Source: an uncultured Gammaproteobacteria bacterium (lineage in GTDB: Bacteria; Pseudomonadota; Gammaproteobacteria; Arenicellales; Poriferihabitantaceae). Taken from it: DNA of 20,527 nucleotides. The stretch spans positions 1-20,527 of the forward strand of contig CALIFM010000290.1 in the NCBI GenBank assembly GCA_938021685.1, read 5' to 3'. Positions 7,924-15,719 of the stretch are shown piece after piece (position 1 is the stretch's first letter; each line of letters opens with the position of its first letter). A program made the position numbers and the translations under genes. The notes beneath the pieces were generated by a model. It was not told the origin of the DNA. It searched no databases and saw only the letters and a program-made list of their open reading frames with translations.

Positions 7924-7949
7924 GTGTAGCTAAAAAGTATAGCTAAAAA
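7924..7949. repeat. Two tandem 13-bp repeats upstream of tRNA-Pro
   Basis: GTGTAGCTAAAAA is followed directly by GTATAGCTAAAAA; the copies differ at one base. On the minus strand the second-read copy boundary creates TATACT (7936-7941), a plausible -10 box ending 14 bases before the tRNA. No good -35 box accompanies it. Confidence 0.6.
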
Positions 7950-7974
7950 CTACAGAAATCTAGAGCGGAGTATT

Positions 7975-8358
7975 CTACTTTAACATTGACACAACTTCAT
8001 CTAATTCCTTGATGACTTGTGTAATGATTTTTTTCGCATCGGAGTTAGAAATTTGGCCAGCTGAAGCAGCTTCTTCTTCACCGTTATTAAGTTGTTCTAG
8101 CTTGATGCGCGCACCAGAAATAGTAAAGCCGTCAGAATATAGTAGCTGACGAATCAAACGCACTAGTTTAACCTCATGGCGCTGATAATAACGACGATTA
8201 CCGCGTCGTTTTACTGGCTTTAGTTGATCGAACTCTTGCTCCCAATAGCGCAACACATGCGGTTTAATATCGCATAGCTTACTTACTTCACCAATAGTGA
8301 AGTAGCGCTTACCGGGAATGGGCGGTAGGTCCATCGCACTGGTATCAAGCATTGTCAT
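7975..8358 (-). CDS. MerR-family DNA-binding protein of the ihfA-linked type
   Basis: This 127-residue regulator has a winged helix-turn-helix at about residues 20-88. YFTIGEVSKLCDIKPHVLRYWEQEF is followed by the RRGNRRYYQRHEV wing, typical of MerR proteins. The C terminus is a short helix with no cysteine or histidine cluster, so metal sensing is unlikely; the effector is unknown. Such a gene directly follows ihfA in Pseudomonas and many relatives. The 19-bp gap to ihfA suggests cotranscription. The first ATG is at 8358; another ATG two codons in (8352) gives an N terminus closer to the family. Its biological target cannot be read from the sequence. Confidence 0.92.
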   Translation of the reverse strand: MTMLDTSAMDLPPIPGKRYFTIGEVSKLCDIKPHVLRYWEQEFDQLKPVKRRGNRRYYQRHEVKLVRLIRQLLYSDGFTISGARIKLEQLNNGEEEAASAGQISNSDAKKIITQVIKELDEVVSMLK

Positions 8359-8377
8359 TTAATTATTCGTTGTTCAA

Positions 8378-8701
8378 TTAATTTCTTTTGTCGCGCATAA
8401 GTCGGCTAAGTGCTGCCGAGTTGTCACTGATTCGCTTTTTTAGCTTCTGACTAGTGCGAAAAGTAACTACTCGCCGCGCTGAAATAGGCACTTCTTCGCC
8501 TGTCTTAGGGTTGCGTCCAGGGCGCGAACCTTTGTCACGTAACACAAAGCTACCAAAACCCGAAATCTTAACTGCTTCACCTTTCTCCAAAGAAGAGCGA
8601 ATTTCCTCAAAGAATTGATCAATTAAATCTTTCGCTTCACGCTTGTTGAGACCCACCTCATCAAACAGGGCTTCGGCAAGGCGTGCTTTGGTTATCGTCA
8701 T
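8378..8701 (-). CDS. ihfA: Integration host factor alpha subunit
   Basis: IhfA pairs with IhfB to form a sequence-specific DNA-bending protein of the HU family used in recombination, replication and transcription. The helical dimerisation region (residues 1-45) precedes the GFGSFVLRDKGSRPGRNPKTG beta arm, whose proline region intercalates into DNA. The alpha-type C-terminal helix ends in SALSRLMRDKRN-like sequence. Length is 107 residues, slightly over the E. coli protein. It follows pheT by 21 bp, as in E. coli and Pseudomonas, and is probably cotranscribed with pheST. Confidence 0.97.
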   Translation of the reverse strand: MTITKARLAEALFDEVGLNKREAKDLIDQFFEEIRSSLEKGEAVKISGFGSFVLRDKGSRPGRNPKTGEEVPISARRVVTFRTSQKLKKRISDNSAALSRLMRDKRN

Positions 8702-8722
8702 CGGGGCTAATTTATATTTTTT

Positions 8723-11110
8723 CTAAACTCTCAACTGAGCCTTATACTTTTGTTTTAATACGCTCAGAATCGAAGACGTTAACTCATCCGCTTGCTGCGC
8801 GGAAACACTGTCTGAATCTGATTGCAGCGTTAGGCTAACCGCAAGACTCTTCTTGCCTACCCCAACGCCCTCACCTATATAAGTATCAAATATTACACAT
8901 TTTTTCAATAAATTCCCTGCTATTTGCTCAATTTCGCGCACAATTTGCTGCGCGGCAATTTTTTCATCCAGCACAATCGCCAAATCACGGGTTGATGCCG
9001 AGAAGCGAGAGATTTCCTTAAATGCCGGCAAAGCGCATTCGCTAATCGCTTTAAGGTCGATTTCTGCAAGATAAACGGGGTGCAACAAATCAAACTGTGT
9101 TTGCAATTGCGGGTGCAAGCTACCAATCAAGCCAATTGGCCCCTCATCTAGAAAAACTGCCGCTGCCTGACCCGGGTGAAATACATCAAGATCCGTATTT
9201 TGATAAGTCACTCGGCCCGCTAAACCAAGTTGGGCAAACAAACGCTCGAGATCACCTTTAAGATGATAAAAATTCACTGGATTTGTGTCACTTTCCCAAT
9301 GCAGACTGTCTCTTGGACCGCTAAGCAACAAGGCCAGCTTTTGTTTCTCTGCCGAACCGGTATCGCTACTGGTATCCTCACTAAACACATTACCCATTTC
9401 AAACAACCGCAATCGCGTGTGTTGGCGTTGCTGATTGCTTTTAGCGGCATTGAGCAAACCCACCCAAATACTGGTGCGCATGTGCGCCATGTTAGCGGCA
9501 ATTGGGTTAGCCAATACAATACCACCGCGTTCAGGAAACAATGCTGCTTCACTAGCCGGATCAACAAAGCTGTACGAAACCACTTCATGATAATTGGCCG
9601 CCGCAAAAAATTGCTTAACCTCCAGTGGGCTGACCATTTGTTCACTGGCATTAGCTGGTGAAGTAAGTAAACGCGGTGGACGCGGCGCAATTTTATCCAA
9701 CCCTACGGTACGCCCTACTTCTTCAATCAGATCATGCTCACCCTCAATGTCAAAGCGCCAACTAGGAGCAGTGACATGGAAGTTAGCTTCATCACGGCGT
9801 AACACCATGCCAAGGCCGGTGAGAATACGCTCGATCTCATCGCTGTCTACTGCCATACCTAACAGGCTTTCAACCTTTCGCGCGCGCAGTGGAATGGGCT
9901 CGGCTTGCGACAAGTGCATTTCTTCCACGCTTTTGAACACTGCACCAAACTCACCACCTACAATTTGTTGCAATAATTCGCTAGCCCGTGCGATGGCACG
10001 TTCAGGTAAACCTGGATCCACGCCACGTTCAAAACGGTGTGAAGCGTCGGTATGCAGGCCCAGACGACGGGCGCGTCCAACGATGGCTTGGGGGGTGAAA
10101 TGTGCCGCCTCTAACATCAGGCTGGTGCTATCCGGACCGATGGCACTGTTCGCACCTCCCATTATTCCAGCCAAGGCAACCGGGCCTGTTTGATCAGTGA
10201 CTAGCAGCATGTCTGGGTCCAGCACCACAGTTTGCTCGTTTAGCAGTGTAAGACTTTCACCTCTTTCAGCACGACGCACGCGAATACCACCAGTTAACTT
10301 GTCTGCATCAAAAGCATGCATTGGCTGACCTAACTCCATCATGACGTAATTGGTCACATCGACCACCGGGTCGATGCTTCGTAAGCCGACACGGCGAAGC
10401 TTTTCTCGCATCCAATCAGGAGTTTGCGCCGCTGGGTTAATGTTCTTTATGATTCGGCCGACAAACTTTGGACAGTCTTTAGGCGCATCTAAATTTACCG
10501 CACGTACTGCGTTGTTTTGTGGAGCAATCTCGCTGATATTCAAGGGGGCATAAATGCCGCCGGTGGCCACAGCCATCTCACGTGCCACGCCAGCAATGCT
10601 TAAGCAATCACCGCGATCAGGTGTCAAATCCACATCGATGCAGTGGTCGTCCAGCTGCAAATACTCATCCACTGTCACTCCAACCGGCGCCTCGCTATCC
10701 AACAACATTAGGCCATCTGATTGTTCTTCCATAGCAAGTTCTGAAGCCGAACATAGCATGCCGTTTGATGCCACTCCGCGCACTGCGCGTGATTCAATCT
10801 TCATTCCGCCAGGTAGTTCTGCACTCACCAGCGCCACCGGCGCTTTGATACCTTTCGCCGCATTTGGTGCGCCACATACAATAGTTAGTGCATCAGCCTT
10901 GCCAATATTGACCGTACAAACATTGAGTTTATCGGCACCGGGATGTGGTTCCATAGCCACAACTTCGCCGACCACCAGCAACGAACCAAGCTGAGCCACT
11001 GGCTCCACTGTTTCCACCTCTAAGCCAGCTTGGGTGAGATGATGTGATAACTGCGTGGTATCCACCGGCAAGGTGGCCCATTCACGCAACCATGATTCAC
11101 TAATTAGCAT
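8723..11110 (-). CDS. pheT: Phenylalanyl-tRNA synthetase beta subunit
   Basis: PheT is the 795-residue beta chain of the alpha2-beta2 class II synthetase charging tRNA-Phe. In order it has an OB-fold tRNA-binding domain (about 40-150, with the VVGEVVAMEPHPGADKLNVC start) and the B3/4 editing region that hydrolyses mischarged Tyr-tRNA-Phe. B5 (about 400-475), a catalytically inactive synthetase-like core, and a C-terminal FDX-ACB anticodon-binding domain starting near FKEISRFSASTRDLAIVLDE follow. Length is normal. The ATG at 11110 is 11 bp after pheS, indicating a shared transcript. Long open frames on the opposite strand are shadows of this gene. Confidence 0.98.
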   Translation of the reverse strand: MLISESWLREWATLPVDTTQLSHHLTQAGLEVETVEPVAQLGSLLVVGEVVAMEPHPGADKLNVCTVNIGKADALTIVCGAPNAAKGIKAPVALVSAELPGGMKIESRAVRGVASNGMLCSASELAMEEQSDGLMLLDSEAPVGVTVDEYLQLDDHCIDVDLTPDRGDCLSIAGVAREMAVATGGIYAPLNISEIAPQNNAVRAVNLDAPKDCPKFVGRIIKNINPAAQTPDWMREKLRRVGLRSIDPVVDVTNYVMMELGQPMHAFDADKLTGGIRVRRAERGESLTLLNEQTVVLDPDMLLVTDQTGPVALAGIMGGANSAIGPDSTSLMLEAAHFTPQAIVGRARRLGLHTDASHRFERGVDPGLPERAIARASELLQQIVGGEFGAVFKSVEEMHLSQAEPIPLRARKVESLLGMAVDSDEIERILTGLGMVLRRDEANFHVTAPSWRFDIEGEHDLIEEVGRTVGLDKIAPRPPRLLTSPANASEQMVSPLEVKQFFAAANYHEVVSYSFVDPASEAALFPERGGIVLANPIAANMAHMRTSIWVGLLNAAKSNQQRQHTRLRLFEMGNVFSEDTSSDTGSAEKQKLALLLSGPRDSLHWESDTNPVNFYHLKGDLERLFAQLGLAGRVTYQNTDLDVFHPGQAAAVFLDEGPIGLIGSLHPQLQTQFDLLHPVYLAEIDLKAISECALPAFKEISRFSASTRDLAIVLDEKIAAQQIVREIEQIAGNLLKKCVIFDTYIGEGVGVGKKSLAVSLTLQSDSDSVSAQQADELTSSILSVLKQKYKAQLRV

Positions 11111-11121
11111 ATCGTACTGTG

Positions 11122-12153
11122 TTAGGCCTTAAACTGTCGTAAAAAATCAATATCATTATCGAAGAACAAGCGCAAATCGTTCACGCCATACCGCAGCATG
11201 GTCAGGCGTTCTACACCTAGGCCAAAAGCATAGCCTGAATATTCTTGATCATCGATGTTACCGTGGCGCAGCACTTCGGGGTGCACCATGCCGCAACCTA
11301 GAATTTCGATCCAACCGGATTTTTTGCAAATACGGCAGCCCTCTCCCTCACAAAACACGCACTCAATGTCTACTTCAGCAGATGGCTCAGTAAAAGGAAA
11401 ATAAGACGGACGAAAACGCACCCCTAAGTCTTTTTCAAAAAAGGCCTGTAAAAAGTAAATTAAAATGCCTTTGAGATCAGCAAAAGATAAGTCTTTATCG
11501 ATCGCCAAACCTTCAAGTTGGTGAAACATCGGCGTGTGGGTTACATCTGAATCACAACGATATACCCTTCCTGGAGCAATTACTTGAATCGGCGGCTCGT
11601 TGTTGTGCATATACCGAATCTGCACTGGGGATGTATGAGTGCGTAAAACTGTGCCCTCCTTGATATAAAAGGTGTCATGCATCGCGCGCGCTGGATGACT
11701 TTCAGGGATATTCAGTGCCTCAAAATTGTAATAATCGGTTTCAATTTCTGGCCCTTGCGCAATCGAAAAGCCTACTTTACTAAAAATAGCTTCCATACGC
11801 GCCATCGTACGCGTGATCGGATGAATTGAGCCTTCACTTTCAGCATTAAAGCCCGGCAAGGTAACATCAATTTGTTCTTGCTCAAGCTTTGCATTCAGCG
11901 CAACCAGCTCCAATGCAATACGTTTCGTTTCTAATGCTTCCTGCACCACTTCACGTACAGCGTTTACTTCATTTCCAAAATCTTTGCGCTGTTCATGCGG
12001 CAAACTACCAATGCGCTTCAATTGTGCAGTTATGGCGCCTTTTTTACCCAAAGCAGTTACCCTTATTTGCTCAATAGCAGCCAAGTCTTCGGCCTGTTTA
12101 ATAGCGGCCAGGGTGTTAGCGCTAAGCGATGATAGCGAATCCGATTCAGTCAC
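11122..12153 (-). CDS. pheS: Phenylalanyl-tRNA synthetase alpha subunit
   Basis: PheS is the catalytic chain of phenylalanyl-tRNA synthetase. The N-terminal coiled-coil that touches tRNA-Phe occupies about 1-90. Motif 1 lies in HPITRTMARMEAIFSKVGF. Motif 2 is VYRCDSDVTHTPMFHQLEGL, and motif 3 is AFGLGVERLTMLRYG. A CVFCEGEGCRICKKSGW segment resembles the family cysteine motif. The start at 12153 is GTG; it gives 343 residues, and the next plausible starts would remove coiled-coil. No clear Shine-Dalgarno sequence is visible. The 149-bp gap from rplT carries an intrinsic terminator-like hairpin. I found no Phe-rich leader peptide like pheM of E. coli. Confidence 0.97.
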   Translation of the reverse strand: MTESDSLSSLSANTLAAIKQAEDLAAIEQIRVTALGKKGAITAQLKRIGSLPHEQRKDFGNEVNAVREVVQEALETKRIALELVALNAKLEQEQIDVTLPGFNAESEGSIHPITRTMARMEAIFSKVGFSIAQGPEIETDYYNFEALNIPESHPARAMHDTFYIKEGTVLRTHTSPVQIRYMHNNEPPIQVIAPGRVYRCDSDVTHTPMFHQLEGLAIDKDLSFADLKGILIYFLQAFFEKDLGVRFRPSYFPFTEPSAEVDIECVFCEGEGCRICKKSGWIEILGCGMVHPEVLRHGNIDDQEYSGYAFGLGVERLTMLRYGVNDLRLFFDNDIDFLRQFKA

Positions 12154-12212
12154 GATGAATAATCTGAGGGTTCAATTTAGAGTTAAATAGGCAGTGAGCA
12201 CATTGCGAAGAT

Positions 12213-12240
12213 AAAAAAAGGAGAGGCTAAGCCGCTCCTT
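12213..12240 (-). terminator. Intrinsic terminator or attenuator between rplT and pheS
   Basis: In the minus transcript AAGGAG pairs with CUCCUU, then after one mismatch GGC pairs with GCC around a UUA loop. Seven U residues follow (12213-12219). This is the strongest intrinsic terminator in the window. It would end the thrS-infC-rpmI-rplT transcript or attenuate pheST. Confidence 0.8.
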
Positions 12241-12302
12241 ATTTCTAATCTAATACGCCTAAACTTGGCCAACAAAGACCCAGCAAATGGCCTATAAATA
12301 GT

Positions 12303-12677
12303 TTAGGCAGCGGCGCCTTCCTTCGGTAACGCAGCTTGCGCACGACCAACCAAGTCGGCAAAAGCCTCTTTGTCATGTACAGCAATATCAGCTAGCACCT
12401 TACGGTCTAGGTCGATTGACGCATGGCTCAGACCATTCATGAAACGTGAATAACTCATACCATTAGCACGAGCTGCCGCATTAATACGTGCGATCCATAA
12501 CTGACGGAACTGGCGCTTGCGTTGCTTACGGTCGCGATAAGCATATTGCCCTGCTTTGGTGACCGCTTGTTTGGCAACCTTAAAAGTACGACTGCGCGCA
12601 CCACGATAGCCTTTGGCTAGCGCTAAAACTTTCTTATGCTTACGTTTGGCGTTTACGCCTCTTTTTACTCTTGGCAT
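12303..12677 (-). CDS. rplT: 50S ribosomal protein L20
   Basis: L20 binds 23S rRNA early in large-subunit assembly and in several bacteria represses its own operon. The N-terminal PRVKRGVNAKRKHKKVLALAKGYRGARSRTFKVA is the RNA-binding tail. The globular domain contains RKQRKRQFRQLWIARINAAAR. Length is 124 residues, a little longer than the usual 117-119 because of an Ala/Glu-rich tail. It begins 11 bp after rpmI, matching the universal infC-rpmI-rplT order. The terminator-like hairpin about 60 bp downstream probably closes this part of the operon. Confidence 0.98.
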   Translation of the reverse strand: MPRVKRGVNAKRKHKKVLALAKGYRGARSRTFKVAKQAVTKAGQYAYRDRKQRKRQFRQLWIARINAAARANGMSYSRFMNGLSHASIDLDRKVLADIAVHDKEAFADLVGRAQAALPKEGAAA

Positions 12678-12688
12678 CGTCTAATCCT

Positions 12689-12886
12689 CTAGCTATAAGG
12701 CAGCATTTTTTGAATCGCTGCATGGTCACTCGCATGAACGGTTAACCCTTCACGCAAGTGGCGTTTTCGTTTACTGGATTTCTTTGTCAAAATATGACGC
12801 AGATGCGACTGAGAGCGTTTGAACTTGCCAGACCCTGCTTTTTTAAAGCGTTTGGCAGCGCCTCGGTGTGTTTTTAATTTAGGCAT
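12689..12886 (-). CDS. rpmI: 50S ribosomal protein L35
   Basis: This is a 65-residue basic protein of the large subunit. PKLKTHRGAAKRFKKAGSGKFKRS, the HILTKKSSKRKRHLR segment and the C-terminal MLPY are typical of L35. It sits between infC and rplT as expected. The 99-bp leader before it holds two short hairpins that could take part in L20 feedback. Only a weak AAAG Shine-Dalgarno sequence precedes the ATG. Confidence 0.98.
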   Translation of the reverse strand: MPKLKTHRGAAKRFKKAGSGKFKRSQSHLRHILTKKSSKRKRHLREGLTVHASDHAAIQKMLPYS

Positions 12887-12906
12887 AACTTTAATACACT
12901 ATTACG

Positions 12907-12971
12907 GAAGTATTACTACTTCATTACAATTCGACACTCTACGCGGCCCTTCAAAGCCCGTAAAAACGGAC
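12907..12971 (-). promoter_or_regulatory. Structured rpmI leader (two hairpins)
   Basis: One hairpin pairs GUCCGU with ACGGGC around UUUU (12956-12971, one G-U pair). The other pairs GAAGUA with UACUUC around GUAA, a GNRA tetraloop (12907-12922). They lie in the infC-rpmI gap, where E. coli carries its L20 translational operator. No long U-tract follows either. Role inferred. Confidence 0.35.
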
Positions 12972-12985
12972 CTATAAAAGCACTT

Positions 12986-13501
12986 TTACCTTTTTGGCGC
13001 GAGTACCATTACCATTTGGCGACCTTCAAGCAGCGGTGTGGCCTCCACCGTTGATATTTCTTCAAGGTCATCCCGAATCCTTTCTAACATTTCAAGACCC
13101 AGTTCACGATGTGCCATTTCTCGGCCTCTAAAACGCATCGTTACTTTTGTCTTGTCTCCAGCTTCCAAGAATTTTGTCAGGTTTCTAAGCTTAACATCAT
13201 AATCTCCGACATCTGTTCCCGGACGAAACTTTATTTCTTTAACCGTTGTTTGTTTTTGCTTTTTCTTGCTTTCTTGTTTCTTTTTACGTTCGTTATAAAC
13301 TTGCTTACCATAATCTAGGATGCGACAAACCGGCGGCTCAGCGTTGGGGGAAATTTCCACCAAATCTAGCTTTTTAGACTGTGCTAATTCTTGGGCTTGC
13401 GCAAGCGGGACAATACCAACCTGAGCCCCCTCATCATCAATTAATCGTACTGGATCGGCAACGATCTTATCGTTAATCGCAACTCTCTTTTTTCTAGCTA
13501 T
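12986..13501 (-). CDS. infC: Translation initiation factor IF-3, rare ATA start
   Basis: IF-3 binds the 30S subunit, blocks premature 50S joining and proofreads the start codon. The conserved N domain begins ARKKRVAINDKIVADPVRLI and continues through LVEISPNAEPPVCRILDYGK. The C domain contains KEIKFRPGTDVGDYDVKL and ends MVMVLAPKR. No ATG, GTG or TTG lies upstream of the N domain: the frame is closed by TAA 15 bases before the ATA at 13501. That ATA follows a GAGG Shine-Dalgarno sequence with an 8-base gap and gives 171 residues. A TTG at 13363 would delete 46 conserved residues and is wrong. A rare start is known for infC (ATT in E. coli), where IF-3 limits its own synthesis. Confidence 0.93.
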   Translation of the reverse strand: MARKKRVAINDKIVADPVRLIDDEGAQVGIVPLAQAQELAQSKKLDLVEISPNAEPPVCRILDYGKQVYNERKKKQESKKKQKQTTVKEIKFRPGTDVGDYDVKLRNLTKFLEAGDKTKVTMRFRGREMAHRELGLEMLERIRDDLEEISTVEATPLLEGRQMVMVLAPKR

Positions 13502-13562
13502 GGGCTGAACCTCAAATTATAAACCAATTACAAACAGCGCGATGTTAGGCTATTCAGCCCAT
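13500..13562 (-). promoter_or_regulatory. 10-bp inverted repeat sequestering the infC start
   Basis: In the transcript AUGGGCUGAA (13553-13562) is perfectly complementary to UUCAGCCCAU (13500-13509). The second arm contains the first two bases of the AUA start codon and the whole spacer. The GAGG Shine-Dalgarno sequence lies at the edge of the 43-base loop. The pairing would hide the infC initiation site after thrS. Confidence 0.5.
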
Positions 13563-13589
13563 CACCACATAAAACCAAATTATTTCACG

Positions 13590-15500
13590 TTAGACACTCT
13601 GGTTTAAACCTTGAGCTTGCAAATGCGAAACAAACGTATCCACTGCCATGCTGCCAAGGTCCTCGCCATCGCGGGAACGCACGGCCACTTGACCGCTTTC
13701 CATCTCTTTTGCGCCTACCACCAATAAATAGGGCACACGCTCAAGGGTATGTTCGCGAATTTTAAAGCCGATCTTCTCGTTTCTCAAGTCACAAATGGCA
13801 CGAACTGCACTATTTTGTAGTTTTTCGGTCACTTTCTGTGCATATTGAGCCTGAGCATCGGTGATCGTCAGTACTGACACCTGATCTGGCGCAAGCCATA
13901 AAGGAAATTTGCCCTCGTGATGTTCGATCAAAATACCGATGAAGCGCTCAAATGAACCAAGCAACGCACGGTGTAGCATTACTGGCACTTGCTTATCGCC
14001 ATTTTCATCAATATAACTGGCATCCAAGCGCCCTGGCATGGAAAAATCCACTTGCATAGTGCCACACTGCCATACACGACCAATGCAATCTTTTAAGCTG
14101 AACTCAATCTTCGGACCATAAAACGCGCCTTCACCCGGCAGTAGCTCATATGGCAAATTTTTGGCGTCGAGTGCATTGGCTAAAGCTGCTTCAGATTTAT
14201 CCCATACTTCATCACTGCCTACACGCTGCTCAGGGCGAGTTGATAAGCGATACAGTACCTCTTCAAAGCCCAGTGCTTTATACACGTCATGCAAGAAATC
14301 GATGAACTCACCCACTTCAGATTGAATTTGCTCTTCACTACAAAATATATGGCCGTCGTCCTGCACAAAGCCACGCACCCGCATCAAACCATGCAGCGAA
14401 CCAGATAACTCGTTACGGTGGCAAGAACCAAATTCAGCGAGTCGTAACGGTAAATCGCGGTAACTTTTGATACCTTGATTAAACACCTGCACATGACAGG
14501 GGCAATTCATCGGTTTAATCGCAAAGCTGCGCTCCTCGGCCTCTACAGTGAACATGCCATCGCCAAATTTATCGGCATGACCCGACGCTTCCCACAGCAA
14601 CATATCCACTACCTGCGGGGTATTGATCTCTTTGTAATTACGCTTGGCCTGCTCGCGCGCCATAAAACCGCGTAAGTTTTTATAAATCTGCCAGCCCTTA
14701 GGGTGCCAAAACACCATACCAGGCGCTTCTTCTTGCAAATGGAACAAACCCAGCTTTTTACCAATTTTGCGGTGGTCACGCTTTTCTGCTTCGGCCAAGT
14801 TGTGCAAGTACTGCTTAAGCTGCTTTTTGTCAGCAAAGGCGGTGCCGTAAATGCGTTGTAACATTTCATTATTCGAGTCACCCCGCCAATAGGCACCTGC
14901 TACTTTAGTCAGCTTAAACGCCTTTAAATGTGCAGTACTGGGCACATGTGGCCCACGGCACAAGTCAGTAAAATCGCCTTGCGTATATAAAGACAGTGGC
15001 TCATCAGACGGAATGGCTTCGATAATTTCAGCCTTATATTGCTCGCCAATGCCCGTAAAATAATCCACCGCCTCATCGCGCTCTTTTAGGCTGCGCGATA
15101 CTGGCAAGTCTTGTCTAACAAGCTCATCCATACGCGCTTCAATCTTGGCCAGGTCATCTTCTGAAAAGCCTTTATCATAGGCAAAGTCGTAATAAAAGCC
15201 GTTTTCAATCACTGGTCCGATGGTTACCTCCACATCGGGGTACAACTGCTTAACCGCTTGTGCCAGCAAGTGCGCACTAGAGTGACGAATCACCTCCAAG
15301 CCCTCGGCGTCTTTGGCGGTGATGATCGCTAGCTGCGCATCCTGTTCGATAAGCGCCTTAGTATCGCGCAGCTCACCATCAACTTTGCCTGCGAGCGCTG
15401 CTTTAGCTAAACCTGGGCCGATGTCCATAGCGACGTCGTGGATAGAAACTGGCTGCGGGTAATCACGTACCGAGCCGTCAGGAAGTGTAATTTGAGGCAT
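13590..15500 (-). CDS. thrS: Threonyl-tRNA synthetase
   Basis: This class II synthetase charges tRNA-Thr. The 636 residues contain a TGS domain (1-62) and the second additional domain (about 65-225), with editing-site residues H73 and H77 in HSSAH and C181 and H185 in CRGPH. The catalytic core follows, with zinc ligand C333 in MNCPCHVQVF, motif 2 GSCHRNELSG and motif 3 HRALLGSFERFIG. The C terminus is the anticodon-binding domain. The ATG at 15500 has AAGGT eight bases upstream. The gene lies 65 bp after tRNA-Val and 88 bp before infC, as in the standard block. A GC-rich hairpin occupies the leader. Confidence 0.98.
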   Translation of the reverse strand: MPQITLPDGSVRDYPQPVSIHDVAMDIGPGLAKAALAGKVDGELRDTKALIEQDAQLAIITAKDAEGLEVIRHSSAHLLAQAVKQLYPDVEVTIGPVIENGFYYDFAYDKGFSEDDLAKIEARMDELVRQDLPVSRSLKERDEAVDYFTGIGEQYKAEIIEAIPSDEPLSLYTQGDFTDLCRGPHVPSTAHLKAFKLTKVAGAYWRGDSNNEMLQRIYGTAFADKKQLKQYLHNLAEAEKRDHRKIGKKLGLFHLQEEAPGMVFWHPKGWQIYKNLRGFMAREQAKRNYKEINTPQVVDMLLWEASGHADKFGDGMFTVEAEERSFAIKPMNCPCHVQVFNQGIKSYRDLPLRLAEFGSCHRNELSGSLHGLMRVRGFVQDDGHIFCSEEQIQSEVGEFIDFLHDVYKALGFEEVLYRLSTRPEQRVGSDEVWDKSEAALANALDAKNLPYELLPGEGAFYGPKIEFSLKDCIGRVWQCGTMQVDFSMPGRLDASYIDENGDKQVPVMLHRALLGSFERFIGILIEHHEGKFPLWLAPDQVSVLTITDAQAQYAQKVTEKLQNSAVRAICDLRNEKIGFKIREHTLERVPYLLVVGAKEMESGQVAVRSRDGEDLGSMAVDTFVSHLQAQGLNQSV

Positions 15501-15520
15501 GTTTTTGACCTTTATCAGTG

Positions 15521-15541
15521 GCGCCCCCTACTAAAGGGCGC
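15521..15541 (-). promoter_or_regulatory. GC-rich hairpin between tRNA-Val and thrS
   Basis: GCGCCC pairs with GGGCGC around a 9-base loop; no U-tract follows. It lies about 20 bases upstream of the thrS ATG and 24 bases after the tRNA CCA. It might guide 3' processing of the tRNA or affect thrS translation. The loop does not carry a threonine anticodon triplet like that of the E. coli thrS operator. Confidence 0.4.
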
Positions 15542-15565
15542 GTGTGCCATAAATGTTAAACGAAA

Positions 15566-15642
15566 TGGTAGGCGCGATTGGATTCGAACCAACGACCCCC
15601 ACCATGTCAAGGTGGTGCTCTAACCAACTGAGCTACGCGCCT
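15566..15642 (-). tRNA. tRNA-Val (anticodon GAC)
   Basis: A complete 77-base cloverleaf with encoded CCA. The acceptor stem AGGCGCG pairs with CGCGCCT. The anticodon stem CCACC/GGTGG holds the loop TTGACAT, so the anticodon is GAC, reading GUC and GUU. The T arm has GGTTCGAATCC. A tRNA-Val upstream of thrS fits the Pseudomonas arrangement; the two may share a transcript. Confidence 0.97.
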
Positions 15643-15658
15643 GAAAACCAGGAAGCGA

Positions 15659-15687
15659 AGTTTACCCGCTTGCCCCAGACGGTTCAA
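15659..15687 (-). promoter_or_regulatory. Probable promoter for tRNA-Val (and thrS operon)
   Basis: TTGAAC (15682-15687) lies 17 bases before TAAACT (15659-15664) on the minus strand, in the gap between cobS and the tRNA. The predicted start near 15652 gives a leader of about 10 bases. Confidence 0.5.
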
Positions 15688-15719
15688 TCACAAAAGGGAC
15701 GCTATCGCGACTTTCGTAT

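Noticed and set aside
9594..10193. 199-codon plus-strand frame opposite pheT, with others at 9230-9661, 10350-10553 and 10554-10994
   Set aside because: They lie wholly within the conserved pheT reading frame, resemble no protein family, and have low-complexity Ser/Arg-rich sequence typical of antisense shadows.
12241..12302. pheM-like leader peptide before pheS
   Set aside because: No ATG-started frame with Phe codons precedes the terminator; the only open stretch starts with TTG and contains no Phe.
12986..13363. infC starting at the TTG at 13363
   Set aside because: It would remove 46 residues of the conserved IF-3 N domain that are clearly encoded upstream in the same frame.
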